DNA from: Ilumatobacter coccineus YM16-304
GTDB lineage: Bacteria > Actinomycetota > Acidimicrobiia > Acidimicrobiales > Ilumatobacteraceae
DNA length: 64,000 nt
Assembly (NCBI RefSeq): GCF_000348785.1
Contig: NC_020520.1
Coordinates: forward strand, 310,001-374,000
Reading direction: 5' to 3'
Below the pieces are notes generated by a model. That model made no database searches. It was not told where the DNA came from and saw nothing but the letters and a program-made list of their open reading frames with translations. Made by a program: the position numbers and the translations under genes. This document shows, piece by piece, positions 43,117 to 51,017 of this stretch. How positions within the stretch are numbered: position 1 is the stretch's first letter; each line of letters starts with the position of its first letter.

Positions 43117-43878
43117 GTGATCGAACTCGACGAAGCACGAGCAAAGAACCTCCGACTCTGGAATCTCGGCCTCACCGTCCTGCACGGCGTCCAGGCGGTC
43201 TTGATTCTGGTGATGGCGAGCGACTTCGTCATCGCGGTGACCACCGCGCCACCCACCGGCCCTCCGGGAAGTCGCGTCCCCGACGCAGAAACACTCGTCG
43301 ATGTCCGCATCGGAGCAGCGATCGCGATCTTCCTCGCGCTCGCCGCGATCGATCACCTGATCACGGCCACGGTGGCTCGCTCGGCCTACGAGTCCGACCT
43401 GCGAAACGGGATCAACCGGTTCCGTTGGATCGAGTACTCGGTCAGCGCGACGATCATGATCCTGCTGATCTCGGCGTACTCGGGGATCACCGAGGTCACG
43501 GCCTTGTTCGCCATCGCCGGCACGAACGTGTCGATGATCCTGTTCGGCTGGCTGCAGGAGCGCTTCAACCCTCCGGGACGCACTGAGACCACGATGCTGC
43601 CGTTCTGGTTCGGTTGCGTCGCCGGCACCGCGCCGTGGGTCGCGATCTGGTTCAACGTCGTCACGGCCGACACCGTGCCCGGCTTCGTCTACGGCATCGT
43701 CGTCGCCGAACTCGTCTTCTTCTTCAGCTTCGCGCTCAACCAGTGGCTGCAGTACAAGGGCGTCGGCAAGTGGCGCGACTACATCTACGGCGAGAAGGCG
43801 TATCTCGTGCTGAGTCTCGTCGCGAAGTCGGTGCTGGCCTGGCAGATCTACGGCGGATCGCTCGGCACCGACACCTGA
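43117..43878 (+). CDS. heliorhodopsin
   Basis: 253 residues with seven hydrophobic segments. RFRWIEYSVSATIMI (residues 101-115) with Glu106 and SLVAKSVLAWQIY with Lys237 are the heliorhodopsin counterion and retinal Schiff-base motifs; in the type protein 48C12 these are Glu107 and Lys241. His23 and His80, also conserved in that protein, are at the same numbers here. Heliorhodopsins are retinal photoreceptors inverted in the membrane and do not appear to pump ions; signalling or enzyme-regulating roles are proposed. GTG start. No retinal-synthesis gene is nearby; both flanks carry the same palindrome. Confidence 0.95.
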   Translation: MIELDEARAKNLRLWNLGLTVLHGVQAVLILVMASDFVIAVTTAPPTGPPGSRVPDAETLVDVRIGAAIAIFLALAAIDHLITATVARSAYESDLRNGINRFRWIEYSVSATIMILLISAYSGITEVTALFAIAGTNVSMILFGWLQERFNPPGRTETTMLPFWFGCVAGTAPWVAIWFNVVTADTVPGFVYGIVVAELVFFFSFALNQWLQYKGVGKWRDYIYGEKAYLVLSLVAKSVLAWQIYGGSLGTDT

Positions 43879-43885
43879 CCCAGCG

Positions 43886-43916
43886 CCGTCATCTGGTGTC
43901 AGACACCGGATGACGG
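43886..43916. repeat. REP-like palindrome, GGTGTC-A-GACACC family
   Basis: The same 27-bp core as at 43012, extended to CCGTCATC / GATGACGG arms, 7 bases after the heliorhodopsin stop. Confidence 0.88.
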
Positions 43917-43932
43917 GACCGTCGTGTCAAAC

Positions 43933-43945
43933 GGTGTCAGACACC
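43933..43945. repeat. partial copy of the REP-like palindrome containing a stop codon
   Basis: Only the core GGTGTC-A-GACACC is kept, with GGATG on one side. The TGA of the leftward lipoprotein gene (43939-43937) is read from this core, and its last residues (SASGV) come from the element. Confidence 0.8.
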
Positions 43946-45133
43946 GGATGCGGAGACGGTGTCGACGAACCAGGCATGGCGGATGTCGTCGGCGAGCGGG
44001 CGGGCCTCGAAGGTCCCGCTCGGCAGATGGAACAGCGTCGTGCCGTCGATCCACAGCATGCCGCGATCATTCGAGTCGACTTCGACATCGGTCACCGTCG
44101 GAGGAAAATCCAGGGCGGCAGCAGGGTCTTCCTCGAGCGTGACCGGGTCGAACATCCGCACGACCGAGAGATCGGGACCGGTGACGTGGATGGCGATCAT
44201 CCCATCGGACGTCGTCCCCGCGAACCGGGTCGAGTCGAGGTCGGACAGATCGGAGACTTCCGCCGTCAGCGTCGACCGCAGCGTTGCCGCGTCGAACAGT
44301 TCGAGTTCGGTCCTGAACGACGTCGGGTCGTCGCCGGCGGCGACGACAGCGACCAGGGTGTCGTCGTCTGCCCAGTCGAGGTCGATGATGCTGCGGATCT
44401 CGGCGCCGGGCTGCTGATTCAGCAGGACCCCGGTTCCCTCGCCGCTGGTCGTGTCGACGACGGTGAGTGCCATGAAGTTGGCAGTGGCCCATCGGGCGCC
44501 GCTCGGGCTCAACGTCGGTGCACTGCCGACGGCGAACAGCCGCGAGTCGAGCGGTGCAGCGAGGGCGAAGACGTTGCCGCTCACCGGTTCGCAGCAGTCG
44601 GCGTAGACGAGGGAACCATCGACGACTCCGGCGACGTCGGAGATGTAGTTCGGGCCGGTGCCCTCGTCGACCGGCTCCCGTGGGTCTGGGTTGTCGACGA
44701 GGAGGACGGGGCCGCCGGCGCCGTCGACGCCGAGTGCGCCGGGGAGATGGACCAGATCGCCGTCGGTCTGGAGCGCCACGACGTCGTTCGGCGCGACGAC
44801 CAGTTCACCCGGCGGCACCGGGGCGTCGAGGTCGAAGCGTTCGCCGCCGTCGTCGGGAGTCGTCGAACTCGGTGCCGGTGTCGTCGTGGCGGCGACAGAG
44901 GTGGTGGTCTCGACGACGGTCGTCGGCGGAATCGTCGTGGCCGGATCCGTCGTCGCCGGTGTCGTCGGTGCAGTCGTCGTCGAGGCGGCGTCGGTCGTTT
45001 CGGTGGTCGTTGCGGGTGCGTCCGTCGAGGGGCCGGCGTCCGAGGTTCCGTCGGGCCCAGCGCCGTCGCTGCCCGCGCACGCGGCGAGCGAAAGCGTGGT
45101 GATGAGGGCGATGGTCGGCCGAAGCAGTTCCAT
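43937..45133 (-). CDS. secreted lipoprotein with Thr-rich linker and propeller-like domain
   Basis: 398 residues from ATG 45133. The signal peptide MELLRPTIALITTLSLAAC ends in the lipobox with Cys19, followed by a ~75-residue Thr/Ala/Pro/Ser linker. The rest alternates short beta-strand-like segments such as FMALTVVDTTSGEGTGVLL and LFHLPSGTFEARPL, suggesting a beta-propeller-like extracytoplasmic domain; no enzyme motif seen. Its C-terminal codons and TGA come from a palindromic element. Confidence 0.8.
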   Translation of the reverse strand: MELLRPTIALITTLSLAACAGSDGAGPDGTSDAGPSTDAPATTTETTDAASTTTAPTTPATTDPATTIPPTTVVETTTSVAATTTPAPSSTTPDDGGERFDLDAPVPPGELVVAPNDVVALQTDGDLVHLPGALGVDGAGGPVLLVDNPDPREPVDEGTGPNYISDVAGVVDGSLVYADCCEPVSGNVFALAAPLDSRLFAVGSAPTLSPSGARWATANFMALTVVDTTSGEGTGVLLNQQPGAEIRSIIDLDWADDDTLVAVVAAGDDPTSFRTELELFDAATLRSTLTAEVSDLSDLDSTRFAGTTSDGMIAIHVTGPDLSVVRMFDPVTLEEDPAAALDFPPTVTDVEVDSNDRGMLWIDGTTLFHLPSGTFEARPLADDIRHAWFVDTVSASGV

Positions 45134-45221
45134 GCTTCGAGCTTGGCCGACGTGCTGCCGACGTGCAGATCGCGGTCGGGGATCGACGGCTGACCAGCCG
45201 CGATGCCGCCCCTCAGCACCC

Positions 45222-45248
45222 GTCATCTGGTGTCAGACACCGGATGAC
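45222..45248. repeat. REP-like palindrome, GGTGTC-A-GACACC family
   Basis: The same 27-bp core as at 43012, 13 bases beyond the stop of the leftward aspartate kinase gene. CC/GG pairs extend the arms. Confidence 0.88.
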
Positions 45249-45261
45249 GGGGTTGGCGCGG

Positions 45262-46512
45262 CTACTTGCGGGTGGGGAGCGGAGCGCTGTAGTCGGCGCC
45301 CGAGTCGAGATCGAACGCGGTGTGCAGCGCGCGTGCGGCACGCTCCATGTCGCCGGCCGGGATGATGATCGACACGCGGATGGTCGACGTGGAGATCATC
45401 TGGATGTTGACGTCTTCGTCGGCGAGGACGCGGAACATCTTGGCGGCGATGCCCGGCGACGACTTCATGCCGGCACCCACCAGCGACAGCTTCGCGATGT
45501 CGTTGTCGTGGGTGACCGTTTCGGCGCCGATCTCGGCAGCCACCTGCTGGACGATCGACGTCGCCTCGTCGAGGTCGGCCATCGGCATGGTGAAGCTGAT
45601 GTCGGTGCGGCCCTCGGTCGACGTGTTCTGCACGATCATGTCGACGTTGACGTTCGCCGCGGCGAGCGGCTCGAACAGCGCCGCGGAGATGCCCGGCTTG
45701 TCGGGCACGCCGAGCACGGTGACCTTGGCTTCGGTCATGTCGGTGACGACGCCGGAGATGATCGGATCTTCCACAGAGGGCTCCTCGTTGCTGACCAGCG
45801 TGCCGGGCTCCCAGGTGAAAGCCGAACGCACGTGGAGGGGGACATCATGATTGCGAGCAAACTCGACCGAACGCATCGCCAGCACCTTCGAACCGGCGCC
45901 GGCCATCTCGAGCATCTCGTCGAAGTGGACCTTGGCGAGCTTGCGAGCTTGCGGCACGATGCGCGGGTCGGCGGTGAACACGCCCGTGACATCGGTGTAG
46001 ATCTCGCACGAATCGGCACCCATCGCCTGTGCGAGCGCCGAGGCGGTGAGGTCGGAGGCACCACGACCCATCGTGGTGACTTCCTTGTCGGTGCTGACGC
46101 CTTGGAATCCGGCGATCACGCAGACCTTGCCCTCGGCGAGCGAGTTGCGGACACGATCGCCCTTGACCTCGATGATCTTGGCCTTGCGGTGCGCGGTGTC
46201 GGTGATGATGCCGACCTGGCTGCCGGTGTAGCTGATCGCGTCGATGCCGCGATCGGCGAGGGCCATGGTGAGCAGCGCTGCGGTCTGGCGTTCGCCGGTG
46301 GTGAGCAGCATGTCCATCTCGCGGCCCGACTGCTTCTTGGCGACCTGATCGGCGAGGCTGATCAGGTTGTCGGTGGCCTTGCCCATCGCCGACACGACGA
46401 CGATGACGTCGTTGCCGCGCTTCTTGGTGATCGCCACGTTGTCGGCGACCGCGTGGATGCGATCGGGATCGGCCACCGAGGTGCCGCCGTACTTCTGAAC
46501 GATCAGTGTCAC
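45262..46512 (-). CDS. lysC: aspartate kinase
   Basis: 416 residues. The N-terminal kinase domain has VQKYGGTSVADPDRI and TTMGRGASDLTASALAQAMGA, the latter a variant of the usual SDTTAVALA. Two C-terminal ACT domains follow (VTVLGVPDKPGISAALF and LSLVGAGMKSSPGIAAKMF), which bind Lys/Thr for feedback control. It makes beta-aspartyl phosphate, first step toward Lys, Thr and Met. Actinobacteria usually have asd directly downstream; here a palindrome and the lipoprotein gene follow. Confidence 0.95.
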   Translation of the reverse strand: MTLIVQKYGGTSVADPDRIHAVADNVAITKKRGNDVIVVVSAMGKATDNLISLADQVAKKQSGREMDMLLTTGERQTAALLTMALADRGIDAISYTGSQVGIITDTAHRKAKIIEVKGDRVRNSLAEGKVCVIAGFQGVSTDKEVTTMGRGASDLTASALAQAMGADSCEIYTDVTGVFTADPRIVPQARKLAKVHFDEMLEMAGAGSKVLAMRSVEFARNHDVPLHVRSAFTWEPGTLVSNEEPSVEDPIISGVVTDMTEAKVTVLGVPDKPGISAALFEPLAAANVNVDMIVQNTSTEGRTDISFTMPMADLDEATSIVQQVAAEIGAETVTHDNDIAKLSLVGAGMKSSPGIAAKMFRVLADEDVNIQMISTSTIRVSIIIPAGDMERAARALHTAFDLDSGADYSAPLPTRK

Positions 46513-46597
46513 GGGTACGAGAGGTTATCGGCAGGCCGACGGCACCCCAGGCACGGGTTTCGCGCCTGCGCTGGGGTGCCGACTCAGCGGAGTGCGA

Positions 46598-46945
46598 TCA
46601 GGCGCCCTTGACGACGTGTTCGACGACGTCGAACGACATGAGATCGGCGCCCTGTGCGACCGGCTTGCGAGCCTGCTCGCCGTCGCCGTCGGTGTTGCCG
46701 TCGGCCTGGCCGGAGCCGTGACCCTTGGCGAAGTCCTGGCTGTCGACCCACGCCTGGAAGTCGGCTTCCGACGCCCAGCGCGTGTAGACGAAGTAGCGGT
46801 CTTCGCCCTCGGTCGGGCGCAGCAGCTGGAAGTCTTCGAATCCCTCGAACTGCTCGACCATCTTGGCTCGACCGGCGAATCGCCCTTCGAGCTGCGGGCC
46901 CATGCCCTCGGGAATCGTGATGGCATTGATCTTGACGACGCTCAT
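46598..46945 (-). CDS. ABM-fold monooxygenase, HmoA/MhuD-like
   Basis: 115 residues from ATG 46945. VVKINAITIPEGMGPQLEGR and FEGFEDFQLLRPTEGEDRYFVYTRWASEADFQAWVDS match the antibiotic-biosynthesis monooxygenase fold, most like haem-degrading HmoA/MhuD enzymes. An Asn early in the protein and a His in FAKGHG would fit haem binding. The C-terminal ~35 residues, with many Asp/Gly, are a linker-like tail. A role in iron release from haem is inference. Confidence 0.78.
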   Translation of the reverse strand: MSVVKINAITIPEGMGPQLEGRFAGRAKMVEQFEGFEDFQLLRPTEGEDRYFVYTRWASEADFQAWVDSQDFAKGHGSGQADGNTDGDGEQARKPVAQGADLMSFDVVEHVVKGA

Positions 46946-46982
46946 GCCATCAGCATGCCAGCTCGACGGGCCAGTCCGACCG

Positions 46983-48809
46983 TCAGCCCCGCGTCCACTC
47001 GCAGATGCCACCGAAGCGGGCGCCGACGTCTCCTGATTGGATCGTGATCGCGAGCGGTAGTGGGTCGTAGCGACTGTCGATTCGGATGGTTTCCATCGGC
47101 GACCAGTCGAATCCGCCGACGAATCCGGCGAAACTGTTGAGTCGCGACGCCACACAGATCTCGCCGAACGGCACCGTCGTCGTGTACGTGCCCGGGGCGA
47201 TGTGGTCACCGACGACGTAGAACCCCTCGTCGAACGTCGACGGGAACGACGACGGCAGCGGATCGGGGGCCTCGTACGGCGTCACGGTTCCGCACGCCGA
47301 GTATTCGATCTCGACCGTGTCGTCGGTGGGTGCGACCTCGATGATCAGTTGGGCGCCGTGGAAGGTCGACACGTAGCCGTTCAGTTTGAACTCCTCGTCA
47401 TCGTCGCGTCGATCGATGTCGCAGAAGCCGTCGTCGAACTCCTGCTTGATGTAGCGGCCGGGCGGCATCTGGTACGGGCCGACGGGGTAGTGGTCGTCGT
47501 AGTGATCCCGGGCGACGAACTCGAGCGGGCACCGCTCGCCGGTGTCGGCCGGTGCGTCGCCGATCAGGTAGCCGGCGACGTCGACGATCATCTCGACGTC
47601 GGACGACGCGAACATGCACACCATGCCGTTGCCGCCGAGTTTGGCGACGACGGTGTTGGCGATGACCTGCCCGGCGGAGTAGTTGAGGTTCGCCGCGTTC
47701 GGTCGGTCGGAGTTGCGGGGGTGGGCGGTGACGTAGCCGTTCTCGTCGGTGCCCACGGCGGTGACGTTCAAGATCACGGCGCTGGCGTCGGCGGGGATGT
47801 CGACCCGCCCACCGACCGGCAACTGCAGGGTGGTGCCGGCGCGTCGGTAGCCGATCTTCTCGACGATGCCGTCGGCGGTCTCCCCGCTGCCGCGGGTGTC
47901 GGTGATGCGCTGCGGTGCGTCGAGCGGTGCGTACGTGTCGGTCGGCAGGCTGCCCGACACGTCGACCACCACGTCGGTCGTGGCCGAGGTGAACACGCAG
48001 GTCGTGCCGTCGCCGTCGAGCTTGGCGATCACGCTGTTGGCCACGACGTCGCCGGCGCTGTAGTTGAGGTTGGCCGACAGCGGCTGCGGTTGATCGCACG
48101 GGTACACGGTGACGTACCCCCGTCGGGCAGGCCCGATGACGGTCACGTTCAGCACGGCGGTGGTGGCATCGGCGTCGATGCCGGCGCGACCCGCGACCTG
48201 GACTTCGAGGGCGGTGCCCTCGGTGTTCTTGCCGCCCTTCTCGAGTTGGCCGTCGACGGTGTCGCCGGTGCTGCGGGTGTCGACGATGCGCTGTGGCGAG
48301 TCGAGCGCTTCGAACGAGCCGCTCGGTAGCGATCCGGTGGCGTCGACGATGATGTTGGTGGTCGACGACGTGAAGATGCACGTCTTGCCGCTCGGGTCGA
48401 GCTTGGCGAACACGGCGTTGGCGATCACCTGGCCCTGCGCGTAGTTGAGGTTGGCGGCGTTCGGCTGATCCTGGTCGCACGGATAGATCGTCAGGTAGCC
48501 GCGGCTCGTCGTGTTGGCGACGGTGACGTTCAAGACGGCGGTGTCGGCATCGGCGGGGATGCCCGCTCGGCCGGCCACCTGCAGTTCCAGGGTGTCGCCT
48601 CCGCTGACCGGCCCGCTCTTCTGGTCGTCGCCGTCGGCGGTCTCCCCGGTGGGCCGGGTGTCGGCGATGCGCTGCGGCGATGCGAGCGCTTCGAAGGTGC
48701 CGTCGGCGGCAACGGGCGAACTCGGGGTGACCGCTCCGATGGTGACACCGGTGACGGTGATGGCGAACGCGGCGGCGAGTCGACGGAATGAACGTCGTGG
48801 CGAAGACAT
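46983..48809 (-). CDS. secreted protein with three ~129-residue repeats and a beta-rich C-terminal domain
   Basis: 608 residues. A Sec signal peptide (SFRRLAAAFAITVTGVTIGAV...PVAA) is followed by three repeats beginning near residues 38, 166 and 293. Each starts SPQRI.DTR.(T/S)G(E/D)T and contains a VLNVT strand, a YPC (the third copy has HPR instead), an (A/S)ANLNY segment, a VCxF cysteine and a final VDV/VDA strand. These are the same repeats as on the 5'-nucleotidase. The C-terminal ~180 residues have two GxYxxxxxx(C) segments (PGRYIKQEFDDGFCDI and PGTYTTTVPFGEICV) and no known catalytic motif. Confidence 0.85.
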   Translation of the reverse strand: MSSPRRSFRRLAAAFAITVTGVTIGAVTPSSPVAADGTFEALASPQRIADTRPTGETADGDDQKSGPVSGGDTLELQVAGRAGIPADADTAVLNVTVANTTSRGYLTIYPCDQDQPNAANLNYAQGQVIANAVFAKLDPSGKTCIFTSSTTNIIVDATGSLPSGSFEALDSPQRIVDTRSTGDTVDGQLEKGGKNTEGTALEVQVAGRAGIDADATTAVLNVTVIGPARRGYVTVYPCDQPQPLSANLNYSAGDVVANSVIAKLDGDGTTCVFTSATTDVVVDVSGSLPTDTYAPLDAPQRITDTRGSGETADGIVEKIGYRRAGTTLQLPVGGRVDIPADASAVILNVTAVGTDENGYVTAHPRNSDRPNAANLNYSAGQVIANTVVAKLGGNGMVCMFASSDVEMIVDVAGYLIGDAPADTGERCPLEFVARDHYDDHYPVGPYQMPPGRYIKQEFDDGFCDIDRRDDDEEFKLNGYVSTFHGAQLIIEVAPTDDTVEIEYSACGTVTPYEAPDPLPSSFPSTFDEGFYVVGDHIAPGTYTTTVPFGEICVASRLNSFAGFVGGFDWSPMETIRIDSRYDPLPLAITIQSGDVGARFGGICEWTRG

Positions 48810-48875
48810 GCGGTCAACGTACGCCTGCCCCGATAACAGCTGACCAACAGCTCGGCGGCGGCCCGCGCTGCCTGG

Positions 48876-50063
48876 TCAGGCGAGTTCGGCGAGCAGCGTG
48901 AGGCCGTCGTGGACGTCGACGAACCGGGTCGTGAGCGGCGAGAGTCCGAATCGGAGCACGTCGGGGTCGCGCTTGTCGACCACCACTCGCCGCTCGGCCA
49001 TCGCTGACTGCAACGCAGCGGCGTCCGGGTGCGTGATCGAGACGTGCCCACCGCTCGACACCGGTGGGCGGGCGGTGGTGCAGATCAACCCGAGCTGCTC
49101 GGTGAGGTCGATCGCGAAGTTCGCGAGCTCCGCGGCCTTGCGGGCGATCGCCTCGATGCCGGCCTCGGCGCTGACCGAGATGCCCGAGCGAGCGGCGACG
49201 AGGCCGAGGATGCCGGGTGTGCCGTTGAGCATCCGGCCGATGCCGGGCTTCGGTTCGAACGGATTGTCCATCGCGAACTGGTCGGTCTGGCCGAACCAAC
49301 CCCAGATCGGCTGTGTCACGTCAGGCTGGATCTCCCGACGGACGTAGGTGAAAGCGGGTGATCCGGGCCCACCGTTGAGGAACTTGTACGTGCAGCCGGC
49401 CGCCAGCTCGACACCGGATCCGGTGAGATCGAGGTCGACGACGCCGGCCGCGTGCGAGAGATCCCACACGGTGATCGCTCCGGCGTCGGCCGCTCGCCGC
49501 GTCTCGATGGCGAGCGGAGCGACCGCAGCTGTCCGGTAGTCGACGTGCGATCGAACCACCACGTCGACACCACTCAGATCGTCGAGCCCGTGACGGACCT
49601 CGACGGCCGCTGGCCTGTCGGAACGCAGCCGAGCGATCCCGTCGATGACGTATCGGTCGGTCGGGAACTCCGTCGCTTCGACGGCCACGACCACAGCGTC
49701 GTGGGAGCCACCGGATCGCTGGCGGCTGAGTTCGATGGCCACGTTGACCAACTGGAACAGACACACCGTGGTCGAGTCGTGCACCGCCACTTCGCCGGGC
49801 CGGGCACCGAGCAGCGGAGCGAGTTCGTCGCCGACCGTGAGCGGCAGGTCGAGCCAGCCGTGCTCCCACCACGACGTGATCAGGTCGCCGGCCCACTGCT
49901 GTTCGACCACGTCGCGGAGGGCGTCGACCGTGCGCCGCGGCGTCATGCCGAGCGAGTTGCCGTCGAGGTACACGAGGTCGGGGTCGGCGATGACGAACTC
50001 GTCACGCCAGCGGGCGAGCGGATCGTGAGCATCGAGTTGTTCCGCGTCGTGTCGAGAGATCAT
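48876..50063 (-). CDS. kynU: kynureninase
   Basis: 395 residues. YLDGNSLGMTPRRT, HDSTTVCLFQLV, VWDLSHAAGVVDLDL and the PLP-Lys segment GCTYKFLNGGPGSPAF with GWFGQ are those of kynureninase. The PLP enzyme cleaves kynurenine or 3-hydroxykynurenine to (hydroxy)anthranilate and alanine. No tryptophan dioxygenase or formamidase is beside it; the preceding genes on the same strand are a DNA ligase (24-base gap) and a CoA-transferase. Confidence 0.92.
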   Translation of the reverse strand: MISRHDAEQLDAHDPLARWRDEFVIADPDLVYLDGNSLGMTPRRTVDALRDVVEQQWAGDLITSWWEHGWLDLPLTVGDELAPLLGARPGEVAVHDSTTVCLFQLVNVAIELSRQRSGGSHDAVVVAVEATEFPTDRYVIDGIARLRSDRPAAVEVRHGLDDLSGVDVVVRSHVDYRTAAVAPLAIETRRAADAGAITVWDLSHAAGVVDLDLTGSGVELAAGCTYKFLNGGPGSPAFTYVRREIQPDVTQPIWGWFGQTDQFAMDNPFEPKPGIGRMLNGTPGILGLVAARSGISVSAEAGIEAIARKAAELANFAIDLTEQLGLICTTARPPVSSGGHVSITHPDAAALQSAMAERRVVVDKRDPDVLRFGLSPLTTRFVDVHDGLTLLAELA

Positions 50064-50087
50064 CCGGCACTCATCCTGACCGACGCG

Positions 50088-51011
50088 TCAGTCGTCGACA
50101 AGGCCGACGAAGCTCGCGTGACGCACGTGTCCGTCGTTGGTGAACTCGGCGATGTCGACGATCGCCCGCAGCTCGGGAGCGACCCAGGTCGCGGTGCGCG
50201 CGATGGGTCGAGGAGGCGCGGGGTCGAACGGGCACTGCTCGGTCTCCAGGGCGGCGAGCCGGGTGCGAAGCGACTCGAGCACGTCGTGGGTGAAGCCGGT
50301 GCCCACGCCCCCAGCGAACCGAAGACGGTCGTCTGCGCCGGAAGTGGCGTCGGGTTCGACGACGCCGACGAGGAGCGCTCCGAACGTGGACGAACGGTTG
50401 CCGGTGCCGGCGGTGAAGCCGCCGATCACGACCTCGACCCGCACCCGGTTCTTCAGCTTCAGCCAGTCCTTCGACCGCGCGCCGGGCCGATACACCGAAT
50501 CGACCCGTTTCGCGATGAGCCCTTCGAGGCCCTGTTCTGCCGTGGCATCGAGGAGCGCCTTGCCGCCGGTCAGATGGTGCGCGGGAACGGCCCAGTGGTC
50601 GCCTGGCTCCACGAGTTGCATCAGCAGGTCGCGGCGCGACGTGTACGGCAGGTCGACCGTGTCGGTGCCGTTGATCGAGAGCACGTCGAACGCGTGGAAC
50701 ATCGCCGGGTGGCGTGAGGCGTCGCGCGCCTGCACGAGATCGAAGCTCGGGAGGCCGTCGTCGCCGATCACCAACATCTCGCCGTCGAGGATCGCCGTGT
50801 CGGCGTTGACGGCGCCGGCGATGTCGAGCACCTCCGGCCACCGCTCACTGCTGATCTTGCCCGACGTGGTCTGGAGCCGCACCGACGAGCCGTCGATGTG
50901 CGCGAGCGTCCGGTGTCCGTCCCACTTGATCTCGTAGGCCCACCCGTCGTCGGAGGCCGGCAGCGTCCCGAGGGTGGCCTTCATGGGGCTGACCGGGAAA
51001 CGCAGGGCCAC
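50088..51011 (-). CDS. ATP-dependent DNA ligase (LigC-like)
   Basis: 307 residues, GTG start. Motif I with the adenylated Lys is EIKWDGHRT; later motifs are AILDGEML, FHAFDVLSING, GLEGLIAKRVDSVYR and KDWLKLKNRVRVEVVIGGF. A nucleotidyltransferase plus OB fold makes up the whole protein, with no polymerase or nuclease (Ku/LigD) domain. Mycobacterial relatives act in accessory DNA repair. It starts 6 bases after the CoA-transferase stop, an odd partner for it. Confidence 0.92.
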   Translation of the reverse strand: MALRFPVSPMKATLGTLPASDDGWAYEIKWDGHRTLAHIDGSSVRLQTTSGKISSERWPEVLDIAGAVNADTAILDGEMLVIGDDGLPSFDLVQARDASRHPAMFHAFDVLSINGTDTVDLPYTSRRDLLMQLVEPGDHWAVPAHHLTGGKALLDATAEQGLEGLIAKRVDSVYRPGARSKDWLKLKNRVRVEVVIGGFTAGTGNRSSTFGALLVGVVEPDATSGADDRLRFAGGVGTGFTHDVLESLRTRLAALETEQCPFDPAPPRPIARTATWVAPELRAIVDIAEFTNDGHVRHASFVGLVDD

Positions 51012-51017
51012 GACGAC

